Source: Roseateles depolymerans (GTDB lineage: Bacteria > Pseudomonadota > Gammaproteobacteria > Burkholderiales > Burkholderiaceae_C). Taken from it: a stretch of DNA of 64,000 bases. Below are positions 17,010-24,351 of the stretch, piece after piece; the first letter of the stretch is position 1, and the number at the start of each line of letters is the position of its first letter. Both the position numbers and the translations under genes were made by a program. The stretch spans positions 1,553,858 through 1,617,857 of the forward strand of contig NZ_QUMT01000001.1 in assembly GCF_003387155.1 (NCBI RefSeq), written 5' to 3'. The notes beneath the pieces are model-generated. The model had not been told where the DNA came from and made no database searches. It saw only the letters and a list, made by a program, of their open reading frames with translations.

Positions 17010-17810
17010 ATGAACACCGTCACAACGCCTCGTGTGGTGATGCAGGCGCGGGGCCTGGTCAAGCGATATGGGCAGGTCACGGCCCTGGACGGCGCGGACT
17101 TCGACCTGCGGGCCGGAGAGATCCTCGCGGTCATTGGCGACAACGGGGCGGGCAAGTCGTCCCTGATCAAGGCCCTGTCCGGCGCGACGCTGCCGGATTC
17201 AGGCGAGATCCTGCTCGACGGCCAGCGTACCGTCTTTAGAAGCCCGATCGACGCGCGGCGTGCGGGCATCGAGACCGTCTACCAGGACCTGGCCGTCGCG
17301 CCCGCGATGACCATTGCCGAGAACCTGTTCCTGGGCCGCGAACTGCGCCGGCCCGGCTGGCGCGGTCAGATGCTGCGCATGCTGGACAAGCGACGCATGC
17401 TGGAAGAGAGCATGGCCCGGCTGGCCGACCTGAAGGTGGGCATCCGGTCGATGTCGCAGCCGCTGGAGACGCTGTCGGGCGGGCAACGCCAGTGTGTGGC
17501 GGTGGCCCGTGCGGCCGCCTTCGCGCAGCATGTCGTCATCATGGACGAGCCGACCGCCGCGCTGGGCGTGAAGGAGGGCAACATGGTGCTGGAGCTGATC
17601 CGCCGCGTGCGGGACAAGGGCCTGCCGGTGGTGCTGATCTCCCACAACATGCCGCATGTGTTCGAAGTGGCGGACCGCATCCACGTGGCCCGGCTGGGCA
17701 AGCGGGCGGCGGTGCTGAATCCGAAAAAGATCAGCATGAGCGATACGGTGGCCGTCATGACCGGCGCGCTGCGAGCGGATCAACTGCCGGCGGAGGTGCT
17801 GGCGCATTGA
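17010..17810 (+). CDS. frcA: Fructose-type ABC transporter ATP-binding protein
   Basis: A 266-residue single-domain ATPase that powers the FrcC channel from the cytoplasm. Walker A is GDNGAGKSSLIKAL, the signature is LSGGQRQCVAVARA and Walker B is HVVIMDEPTAAL. The switch His is in LISHNMPHVFEVADR. The single cassette matches FrcA and distinguishes this system from the two-cassette RbsA type. Its ATG is two bases past the frcC stop. The tail after the core (HVARLGKRAAVLNPKK) is as in FrcA. Confidence 0.92.
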   Translation: MNTVTTPRVVMQARGLVKRYGQVTALDGADFDLRAGEILAVIGDNGAGKSSLIKALSGATLPDSGEILLDGQRTVFRSPIDARRAGIETVYQDLAVAPAMTIAENLFLGRELRRPGWRGQMLRMLDKRRMLEESMARLADLKVGIRSMSQPLETLSGGQRQCVAVARAAAFAQHVVIMDEPTAALGVKEGNMVLELIRRVRDKGLPVVLISHNMPHVFEVADRIHVARLGKRAAVLNPKKISMSDTVAVMTGALRADQLPAEVLAH

Positions 17811-17873
17811 GCGTAGTGTTCGGGGCGAGCTGGCCGCCGCTACAGTTCGTCCCCGCTGACGCCGACTGAGCGG

Positions 17874-17913
17874 CACAGCCGCACAGCCGCACAGCCGGAC
17901 AGCCGGACAGCCA
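17874..17913 (+). repeat. 8-bp tandem repeat, five copies
   Basis: The unit cacagccg occurs three times and then as gacagccg and gacagcca, in the short spacer between frcA and the ROK gene. The array is pure spacer sequence as far as I can see and could expand or contract by slippage, altering the distance to the ROK start. Confidence 0.85.
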
Positions 17914-18001
17914 CAAGCCGCAAGCCCCATCAACGGCTCTTTGGATTCCGCCTACGACGCCATTCCGCTCGACCTTCCACGACTCTGCCAGGACCCCGAC
18001 C

Positions 18002-19255
18002 TTGCCTGCCTTCACCGCCGACGACGATACCTCCGCCGACACCGCGCCGCGACGCGCGGCCGGATCGGGGCTGTCCACCCGTGGCTCCAATCAGGGCGGG
18101 CTGCGGCAATACAACGAGCGGGTGGTGCTGCAGGCGCTGCGTCTGCATGGGCCGTTGCCCGGTGCCGACCTGGCGCGGTTGACCGGCCTGACGGCGCAGA
18201 CGGTGTCGCTGATCACCAAGCGCCTGCTGGACGAGGGTTATCTCCGCAAAGGCGCACCCGTGCGCGGCAAGGTCGGCCAGCCGTCAGTGCCACTCTCGCT
18301 GAATCCGCAGGGCGCCTATGCCATCGGCCTGAAGGTGGGGCGGCGTCAGCTGGACACGCTGCTGGTGGACTTCACCGGCGAGGTGCAGGGCCGCTGGTCC
18401 TGGCCCTATGCCTTCCCCGACCCGGACGAGTTGCTGCCGGAGATCACGCGGCGGTTGGCGGCCATCCGGCGCAAGCTCGGACCGGAGGCGCGCGACCGGG
18501 TGTGCGGCGTGGGCATCGGGGCGCCGCTGGCGCTGGGCGGCTGGCAAAGCCTGCTGGGCGTGGCGCCGGAGCAGGCGTCCCGCTGGGCCGGGGTGAACCT
18601 GCGTGATGAAGTGGCGCAGCGGTGCGAATGGCCGGTGCTGTCGATGAAAGACACCTCCGCGGCCTGCGTCGCCGAGCTGGTCGCGGGGCGCGGCCGCGGC
18701 CTGCACAGCTTTCTGTATGTGTTCGTGGATACCTTCATCGGCGGCGGGCTGGTGATCGACGGGCATCTGCATACCGGCGCGAAGGGCAATGCCGGCGCGG
18801 TGGGATCCATGCCGCTGGGGCCGACGGGCGCAGGCGGCGCTGCGCGACAGCTGCTGAGCGTGGCGTCGCTCCACACGCTGGAGCAGGCGTGGCTGGCCGC
18901 GGGCCTGTCGCTGGCGGAGTCGGAGCAAACGCTGCAGGCGCCCTGGCGCCCGGTGACCGAGCATTGGCTGGCGCAGTCTGCACCGGCCCTGGCCCACGCC
19001 ATTCACAGCGCGGCCTGCCTGCTGGATCTGGATGGCGTGATCATCGACGGCGTGTTGTCCCGTGAGCTGCTGGGCGCGCTGATCCGGCAGACCGAAGCGG
19101 TGATGCAGGGGCCCGCTTGGGAAGGCGTGACGCCGCCACGGCTGCTGCAGGGATCGGTCGGCGCAGACGCAGCCGCCCTGGGGGGCGCGCTGCTGCCGCT
19201 GCATGCGAACTTCGCGCCGGACCGGGAGCTGTTCCTGAAGGAAGCGGTGGCCTGA
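18002..19255 (+). CDS. ROK-family transcriptional repressor of the sugar locus
   Basis: A 417-residue regulator with an N-terminal winged helix (YNERVVLQALRLHGPLPGADLARLTGLTAQTVSLITKRLLDEGYL) followed by a ROK sugar-binding half. Motifs in the ROK half include IGLKVGRRQLDTLLVD, CGVGIGAPLALGG and FVDTFIGGGLVIDGHL. The usual ROK zinc motif (CxCGxxGC) is absent here; the corresponding stretch reads TGAKGNAGAVGSMPLGPTG, so it binds no zinc in that way. The position after frcBCA matches FrcR-type regulators. The start is uncertain: TTG at 18002 is the earliest codon that fits and no in-frame ATG precedes the helix-turn-helix. It probably represses both divergent units until sugar or sugar phosphate binds. 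Confidence 0.85.
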   Translation: MPAFTADDDTSADTAPRRAAGSGLSTRGSNQGGLRQYNERVVLQALRLHGPLPGADLARLTGLTAQTVSLITKRLLDEGYLRKGAPVRGKVGQPSVPLSLNPQGAYAIGLKVGRRQLDTLLVDFTGEVQGRWSWPYAFPDPDELLPEITRRLAAIRRKLGPEARDRVCGVGIGAPLALGGWQSLLGVAPEQASRWAGVNLRDEVAQRCEWPVLSMKDTSAACVAELVAGRGRGLHSFLYVFVDTFIGGGLVIDGHLHTGAKGNAGAVGSMPLGPTGAGGAARQLLSVASLHTLEQAWLAAGLSLAESEQTLQAPWRPVTEHWLAQSAPALAHAIHSAACLLDLDGVIIDGVLSRELLGALIRQTEAVMQGPAWEGVTPPRLLQGSVGADAAALGGALLPLHANFAPDRELFLKEAVA

Positions 19256-19671
19256 AGCTTGAGCGCGCGTGGGCGCGGGCGAGTCCGTGGGCCCGGCGTG
19301 CGGGAACGAGGCTGCCGCGGCGAGCACTATCACCGCTTGGCGGCAGGCACGCCCAGATGCGGGGAGTCCCGTCGGTTGATGGGGGCAGAGGGCCTGTGCA
19401 ACAATGGCCCCATCTCAACAACGGAGTTCGTGCGTGGAAAGTGCCAGTAGTCAAGCGATGCGTGCCGGGATGGCCGCCGCTGCTCTGACGCGCTAATCGC
19501 CGACTTCGGCGGCGCGTCAGCGCCGCTTGCCCCGTCTGTCAAGACGTGGGCGTTATCCCCAGACCTGTCCCTGCTGCATCGCTTTGCCTGACCGCTGACA
19601 GCGGCGCGCATGCTTGCGTCGCGATCAGCGTGGTCCGCCCCGTACGAGCCGTCCTGACGGAGGATGTGTTC
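19256..19671 (+). other. Long structured spacer / possible RNA leader
   Basis: The 416 bases between the ROK gene and the next supportable ORF hold no convincing gene. A promoter-like pair TTGATG-18-AACAAT ends near 19404. Downstream, 19485-19520 folds into a two-tier hairpin: ctgacgcgc pairs with gcgcgtcag around an inner cgccga/tcggcg stem. A smaller ccgct-gac-agcgg hairpin follows near 19590. This gives a structured leader of about 270 bases before the short ORF at 19672. No known riboswitch class is recognised. Confidence 0.4.
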
Positions 19672-19857
19672 ATGCGATATGCCACTTCGAATGCCCAGGC
19701 GCAGGCCCAGGCTCACGTCCAGGAACAGGTGACCGCGCCGACCCTGGCCGAACGACTGCATGACCTGCTGCGCATCGAGCAGCAGACCCTGTGGACGACG
19801 CGTCGGCTGCGCGTGGCGCTGGTGCCGCTGTCGCAGCGTCGCCGCACGCCTCTCTGA
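19672..19857 (+). CDS. Short hypothetical protein with Ala-Gln repeat
   Basis: A 61-residue ORF with a clear ribosome site (acggagga) nine bases before its ATG. The N-terminus is an Ala-Gln repeat (NAQAQAQAHVQEQ) followed by an amphipathic stretch (TLAERLHDLLRIEQQTLWTTRRLRVAL) and a basic end. I do not recognise it. The good ribosome site and long leader argue that it is translated; the lack of any family match leaves its reality open. Confidence 0.45.
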   Translation: MRYATSNAQAQAQAHVQEQVTAPTLAERLHDLLRIEQQTLWTTRRLRVALVPLSQRRRTPL

Positions 19858-19879
19858 CTTGCCCCACCAGGAGCCCGCC

Positions 19880-19993
19880 ATGGATCCAGACCCTCATGGG
19901 CGCAGCTGCGCGTCTCGTTCTGCAGCACTCCGTTCCTCTTTGCTTGTCACCGCCACGCGCATGCCGCTGCGCAGCCTGACCCTGCGCCACTGA
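19880..19993 (+). CDS. Very short ORF, possible small protein
   Basis: A 37-residue ORF preceded by an excellent ribosome site (caggag, six bases before ATG) and lying 22 bases after the previous small ORF. The product is Ser/Arg/Leu-rich (SCASRSAALRSSLLV) with no motif. Its regular spacing between the 61-residue ORF and the next gene, each with its own ribosome site, suggests a short operon. The call rests on the ribosome site alone. Confidence 0.3.
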   Translation: MDPDPHGRSCASRSAALRSSLLVTATRMPLRSLTLRH

Positions 19994-20032
19994 AGCGTCC
20001 GGGGACGCTGCGCCTTGCGCAGGAGTTCTCCG

Positions 20033-20842
20033 ATGCATTTCGCTCTGCTCACCTGGTCCCGCGCGGACCTGTCCTTCGACGTCGCGGCCGTTCGGCCCCA
20101 TCCCTCCGTTGCTGTCTCGACCCATGCCCGCCTGATGCAGGTGCTGCGCAAGGTCAACGTCCCCATGCTGATCGCCTGGCTGGCCACCCTTGCGGGTGTC
20201 TGCTGGCCCGTCAGCAGCCGCGCCGCCGGTGGCCACCATGCCGTGGACGACGCGTCCATCCTCGATGCCGGTCAATGCCAGGTGGAACTGTGGGCCGAGC
20301 AGGGGTCGCGGCATGTCCTGCAGCATGTGGGACCGGCCTGTCGGGTGGCCGACGTGGAACTTGGGCTGAATCTGGAGCGGTCGGCGATGGGGACCGGGGC
20401 GTCCACAGGCAGCGCCGGGGCGCAGATCAAATGGGCGGCGGATGTGCAGCCTGGGCTGGCGGTGGGGATGGTCTGGGCCGCTGGGTGGCAGGGCGCCACT
20501 GCCCGTTTCACCGGGCAAACGCTGCTGCTGCCGGTGAGCTGGTCCCCGCGGGAGGGCCTGGACCTGCATGTGAATGTGGGGCGGGAGTGGCGGCCGCATG
20601 CAGCGGATGGCGAGCATCGGGCGGATGTGGAGCGCCTGGGGGCCGCCCTGGAATGGAAGGCAACCCTGCACGGGCAGGCCCTGGTGGAATGGTGGCGCGA
20701 CAGTGGCGGTCCGCAGGCACGGGTCGGCTGGCGGTATGCGATTCGTGACGGGTTGTCGGTGGATGCGAGCCGCGCTGAATCACTGCGCCATTCCCGCAGC
20801 GGGTGGTGGACGGTGGGCCTAAATTGGGTGTTCGCGCGTTGA
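20033..20842 (+). CDS. Hypothetical exported, beta-rich protein
   Basis: A 269-residue protein with ribosome site caggag ahead of the ATG. A hydrophobic segment at residues 38-62 (VNVPMLIAWLATLAGVCWPVSSRAAG) ends in a signal-peptidase-like site, unusually far from the N-terminus. The rest alternates short polar and hydrophobic stretches (QCQVELWAEQGSRHVLQHVG, LGAALEWKATLHGQALVEWW) and closes with an aromatic (GWWTVGLNWVFAR), a composition seen in outer-membrane barrels. I cannot name a family. An internal start at VLRKVNVPM would give a normal signal peptide. Confidence 0.6.
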   Translation: MHFALLTWSRADLSFDVAAVRPHPSVAVSTHARLMQVLRKVNVPMLIAWLATLAGVCWPVSSRAAGGHHAVDDASILDAGQCQVELWAEQGSRHVLQHVGPACRVADVELGLNLERSAMGTGASTGSAGAQIKWAADVQPGLAVGMVWAAGWQGATARFTGQTLLLPVSWSPREGLDLHVNVGREWRPHAADGEHRADVERLGAALEWKATLHGQALVEWWRDSGGPQARVGWRYAIRDGLSVDASRAESLRHSRSGWWTVGLNWVFAR

Positions 20843-20874
20843 GGCGCCGCCGTCGGGGGCCTTCTTTGACTGAG

Positions 20875-21420
20875 TTATTGGTCGTCGTCGATCCTTCGGC
20901 CATTGATCGTGTGCGCTTCCATGACCTGCCCCGTGCCAGTGGCCAGGGGACGGGTGGGCCCTTCTGCGCGTACCTTGTCCCCGATCTTCAATGCCAGTCG
21001 TGCCATTCCATCCGGCTTGGTGTGAATGAAGTCGCCGGTGTCGAGCAGTACGCCATTGGGGGATCCGTGGCGCGCGAAATGGAAGCGCGCAACGGTGCCG
21101 GCGATGTGATGGACGGGGTGGGCGTCCGGTGCGGGTTTCCCGTCGACGGTCACCAGCCGTTCCAGATGGAACACCTCGTGGTCCGCTTCGCCCTTGGGGG
21201 AGGGCGCAGCGACAGTGCCTTCGATGACCACCGACTGACCCGGCTGGAGTGCCATCAGCCCGGTAACCGCCGGGGGGAAAGGGCCTTCGAGGACGAACTG
21301 CACGGGCACGCCCGCGCTGTCGATCATGAGGCCCTCCACCGTGCCCTTGGGGCTGTAGAGAAGATGCTGGAACTGGCCTTCAACCGACCACACCTGGATT
21401 TCTTGAGGCTTCGCGGACAT
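20875..21420 (-). CDS. Conserved-looking hypothetical protein with tandem OB-like halves
   Basis: A 181-residue cytoplasmic protein without signal peptide. Two similar beta-rich halves are visible. The first contains GTVEGLMIDSAGVPVQFVLEG and GQSVVIEGTV; the second contains GTVARFHFARHGSPNGVLLD and GDKVRAEGPT. The pattern of a strand with GxV, a ligand-facing turn and a closing V-x-(A/I)-E-G is compatible with nucleic-acid-binding-type OB folds. Function is unknown. It converges on the preceding exported protein with a 32-base gap. Confidence 0.65.
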   Translation of the reverse strand: MSAKPQEIQVWSVEGQFQHLLYSPKGTVEGLMIDSAGVPVQFVLEGPFPPAVTGLMALQPGQSVVIEGTVAAPSPKGEADHEVFHLERLVTVDGKPAPDAHPVHHIAGTVARFHFARHGSPNGVLLDTGDFIHTKPDGMARLALKIGDKVRAEGPTRPLATGTGQVMEAHTINGRRIDDDQ

Positions 21421-21682
21421 GAGGTCTCCGAGACGATGAATGGTGTCTGGTCGTACTCAACTTCTGTGCCAGTTGTGGATCCTTTCAGAATCAATCACTT
21501 ACGGCGGCCGTCGCGCGGTTCGGTGGATGATTTGGAGACGGCGGGTGTCTCGTCTGGGGACGGGGCGGGAGGGGCAAGTCGCACAATGCTTCGCTCGCTG
21601 CCGGGAATCGAGGCCGCGACGGTGAGTGCCCGTCGTGCCACGCACGCCGAGCGTTGGTTTGTCATTGAGATCGTTCGAGGCC

Positions 21683-22117
21683 ATGAAGAAGAATCTCCCT
21701 GTGAACAATCAGATCGACCGAGAGCAGTGGTCCGAATCCAGCAAGCGGTCCTATGTCTACCACTATCAACGGCAGCATTACGAGGACATTCCGTATGTCT
21801 GCCGGCGCTGCAGGAAGGCCTGCGTTTTCACCGGTGCCGACCAGAAGATCGCTTTTGAAATCAAGAAGCAATACATCAGTCAGCGGCGAACCCTGTGCGG
21901 TGACTGTCATGCCGCTTTTGTCGCGCTGCGCGATCTGCACCGTGCCATGGAGCTGAAGTGGGCCGCACAGAAAGTCGCGCTCAGTCGAGACCTGGCGTTC
22001 ATGGAGGCGTGGCGCAATGTCCTTGTGTTGTTTCCCGAGTTTGGAAGTCGAATCGGGGGCAACATGACGAAGAGGCTTGCGGTGCTGATTGGCGAAGTCA
22101 CCGCTTCCACGCCTTAA
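21683..22117 (+). CDS. Zinc-ribbon domain protein
   Basis: A 144-residue protein with a probable zinc-ribbon of the zf-4CXXC type. The ligands are CRRC (Cys40, Cys43) and CGDC (Cys72, Cys75), and between them is the characteristic VFTGADQKIAFEIKKQYISQRR stretch. The first 39 residues (IDREQWSESSKRSYVYHYQR) and a helical tail flank it. Members of this group are usually uncharacterised and often sit near mobile or defence genes. The ATG at 21683 gives a compact protein; no strong ribosome site precedes it. It is 60 bases upstream of the next gene on the same strand, so the two may be co-transcribed. Confidence 0.75.
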   Translation: MKKNLPVNNQIDREQWSESSKRSYVYHYQRQHYEDIPYVCRRCRKACVFTGADQKIAFEIKKQYISQRRTLCGDCHAAFVALRDLHRAMELKWAAQKVALSRDLAFMEAWRNVLVLFPEFGSRIGGNMTKRLAVLIGEVTASTP

Positions 22118-22177
22118 CATCTCCCCCAAAGCGCGCAAAACAATCAAACGCGCGCGTCAAGAGGGGAGGGTTTTGCA

Positions 22178-23527
22178 TTGCCTGAATTCGTCGATCTCGA
22201 GGTCCGAAGGCCGCTACCCACGCCAATGGCGTGGCCGCTCATTGCGCCGAAGGTCCTCCAACGGCACCCCAAGCCGCCCAAGCATGGCACGATTTGCGAG
22301 TCGCCCGAGAGCATCGCGGCAGCCCCCGTCGTTCTGACGCCTGCGGAGCTGGCGTTCAGGATGGCCTCGGTGGGCTATGGCGCCTATGCGCATTACGGCG
22401 TGACCTGGCTTTTAAGCGGGAAGCCGTTGACCGCCAGCGAAGTGGTCGACCTGCGCCGGCTGACTGCCGCCCGATTGAGTGTCGTGCATCGCGCCTACCG
22501 CATGGCGCCCGGAATGACGGCGGCGGGCATGCCCACGGTGGATCTGGTGCAACGATCCATCTATCCGTTGATCGAAAGCACAGAGCGTGGCTCGGTCAGC
22601 TTCGTGCTGGGGTGCGCGATGGCGGAAGTGTGCGCGCCGAATGCATTGAATACCCGTCCGGGATTCACCGCCGCCAAGCTCTGGCATCTGTTCCATGTGA
22701 ACCTGATTCAGGCTGCCAGCACCTGCGCCACCGTCCTGAAGGTGGACATGACCACCCGGCAAAAGACGGATTTCGTTGGCATTGATTCCGCACTCGGCAC
22801 GCTGCACATCTTTGAAGCCAAAGGTTCAGGCGACGGGTTCGACGGATCCCGGGTGAGTGACGGCCTTTCGCAGTGTGAGGCCGTCGAAGGCATTAGGGTG
22901 ATGGGGGGCGCGTTGGAGCAGCCAGCATCGCTCAATGTGTGCGTGTCCTATCTGCACGGCGGCAGGGTGTGCAGCGCCGTGTATCAACTCACCGGAGCCC
23001 GGAGTGCTTCAAGCGCGCCTGGGTCGCCGACAGCGACTCCTGCACCGCCCAACAAGTCGGAGGTCACCTCCGCATTGGAGCTGCTGCTGGGGACCAAGCT
23101 GATGGGCACCTATCTGATGCTCCGCGGGGCCGATGTCGAACAGACAGTGGGGCGTTGGACGGTCTTTGACATTGCATCGCAGGCTGGCGAAGGCGCCGAG
23201 GCGATTCGCGTGGCTCTGCCGAGCGCGCTGTGGACCCAGTTGGGGGACTTCTGGGAGCGGGCAGAACAGGCGATGGCGAGCGTGGGGGATTACGTGAAAC
23301 TCCGATACAAGCTGACCAGCGTCTCCGTGACCGATGCATGGCCAGAGCGTCGCTCCGTGTTGAAGGATCGTTTGTCCGGATTGGGGAAGTCGATGCTTCA
23401 GTTGCTCGAGACCGACCTCCAGCAGGACGGAGTCAGGGCGTCAGAGGACGAGTTGCCTGAAGATTTCGAGCTTTCCGGCGTGGAGCCTTGGCTGGCGTTC
23501 GAACGCGCTTTGTCTGCGGGGACCTGA
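22178..23527 (+). CDS. Uncharacterised protein with a PD-(D/E)XK nuclease-like core
   Basis: A 449-residue protein starting at TTG, with a very strong ribosome site (gaggggaggg) seven bases upstream. Near the middle, a strand carrying D198 (KTDFVGID) is followed 14 residues later by EAK (E213-K215, in HIFEAKGSG). This spacing and the hydrophobic residues around it fit the catalytic core of restriction-endonuclease-like folds. The preceding helix (AKLWHLFHVNLIQAASTCAT) would be the first helix of that fold. No helicase, methylase or transposase domain is visible. The C-terminus is acidic (SEDELPEDFELSG). The nuclease call is an inference from motif only. Confidence 0.55.
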   Translation: MPEFVDLEVRRPLPTPMAWPLIAPKVLQRHPKPPKHGTICESPESIAAAPVVLTPAELAFRMASVGYGAYAHYGVTWLLSGKPLTASEVVDLRRLTAARLSVVHRAYRMAPGMTAAGMPTVDLVQRSIYPLIESTERGSVSFVLGCAMAEVCAPNALNTRPGFTAAKLWHLFHVNLIQAASTCATVLKVDMTTRQKTDFVGIDSALGTLHIFEAKGSGDGFDGSRVSDGLSQCEAVEGIRVMGGALEQPASLNVCVSYLHGGRVCSAVYQLTGARSASSAPGSPTATPAPPNKSEVTSALELLLGTKLMGTYLMLRGADVEQTVGRWTVFDIASQAGEGAEAIRVALPSALWTQLGDFWERAEQAMASVGDYVKLRYKLTSVSVTDAWPERRSVLKDRLSGLGKSMLQLLETDLQQDGVRASEDELPEDFELSGVEPWLAFERALSAGT

Positions 23528-23647
23528 TCGAGGTCTCATCCAGTAAAACAATGGATGGGCAGTAGCCCCTGGTCCTGCGGATATGGTGACCCCAGGGCAT
23601 CAGTGGGATGGGGTCGAAGTAACGGGGCTGTTGACCGTGGAGACTGA

Positions 23648-23851
23648 ATGGCGATGAATTTTCTTATTGGGGAATACCGCGTCCTCTGGGAGGCTCTCAA
23701 GCGATACCAGACGGAGCTCGCGGTGCTGTCCGACTCTGCCACGGACGAGGACGCCCAATTGCTGGCGGACGACAAGCTTCAGAAGATCGAGGACATGCTC
23801 CTCGGCATTGCTGTCGCCGCGAAATCAGACTGGGAGATTGACCTCGAATGA
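23648..23851 (+). CDS. Small acidic hypothetical protein
   Basis: A 67-residue protein starting MAMNFLIGEYRVLWEALKRY and ending SDWEIDLE. It is helical and net negative, with a ggag ribosome site five bases before the first ATG. Its stop overlaps the start of the next gene by four bases, so the pair is translationally coupled. Small acidic partners of this sort are common among immunity or antitoxin proteins, but nothing in the sequence proves that role. Confidence 0.6.
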   Translation: MAMNFLIGEYRVLWEALKRYQTELAVLSDSATDEDAQLLADDKLQKIEDMLLGIAVAAKSDWEIDLE

Positions 23852-24243
23852 ACCGCTTCATCCACTGGCTCACCTTGCTGTTGAAGTACGCATGTCCGCT
23901 GGTGGTCGCGGCGGTCCCATGCGTCATGGCGGTGGGTGTTTTCGCACCTTGGCCCGTGGCCCAGCAAGCGCTCGGCCCCAGCGACGCGCGTGAGGCGGTG
24001 TTGATCGCCTGGTCCTACAGCTCAAAATCCTCCGGGAACGTCATTCACAAGCGGCGCGAACAGTCGTATGTGCTGGTGCCGACTTTGAGGGCGATGACCG
24101 TCATTGAAGAAGATGGCCAAGTGCGCACGGAAGAGGATGCGCTGAGTCTAGTCGGCGCAGTGGTCCGCTTTGCCTTGGCGTGTTTGGGGACTTGGTGGTT
24201 CTGGCTTCGAAAGCGGTCCCAGGGTCGCATGAGGGCCGCGTAG
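23848..24243 (+). CDS. Two-transmembrane hypothetical protein
   Basis: A 131-residue inner-membrane protein. Hydrophobic segments occur at about 8-38 (LLLKYACPLVVAAVPCVMAVGVF) and 102-120 (AVVRFALACLGTWWFWL), with an extra-membrane loop of about 65 residues between them and a basic tail (RKRSQGRMR). The loop (YSSKSSGNVIHKRREQSYVLVPTL) is probably periplasmic. The start overlaps the previous stop (ATGA). It lies about 110 bases upstream of the ADP-ribosyltransferase-like gene on the same strand. Confidence 0.6.
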   Translation: MNRFIHWLTLLLKYACPLVVAAVPCVMAVGVFAPWPVAQQALGPSDAREAVLIAWSYSSKSSGNVIHKRREQSYVLVPTLRAMTVIEEDGQVRTEEDALSLVGAVVRFALACLGTWWFWLRKRSQGRMRAA

Positions 24244-24351
24244 GCAATTCCTCGCCCCGATATCAGCCAATTTCCTATTCACCCAGATGATGAGTGGCGC
24301 GCAGCATTGACTCGGTCGGGCCATCGAGCCCACGGATCGAGGAGTTCGTCC

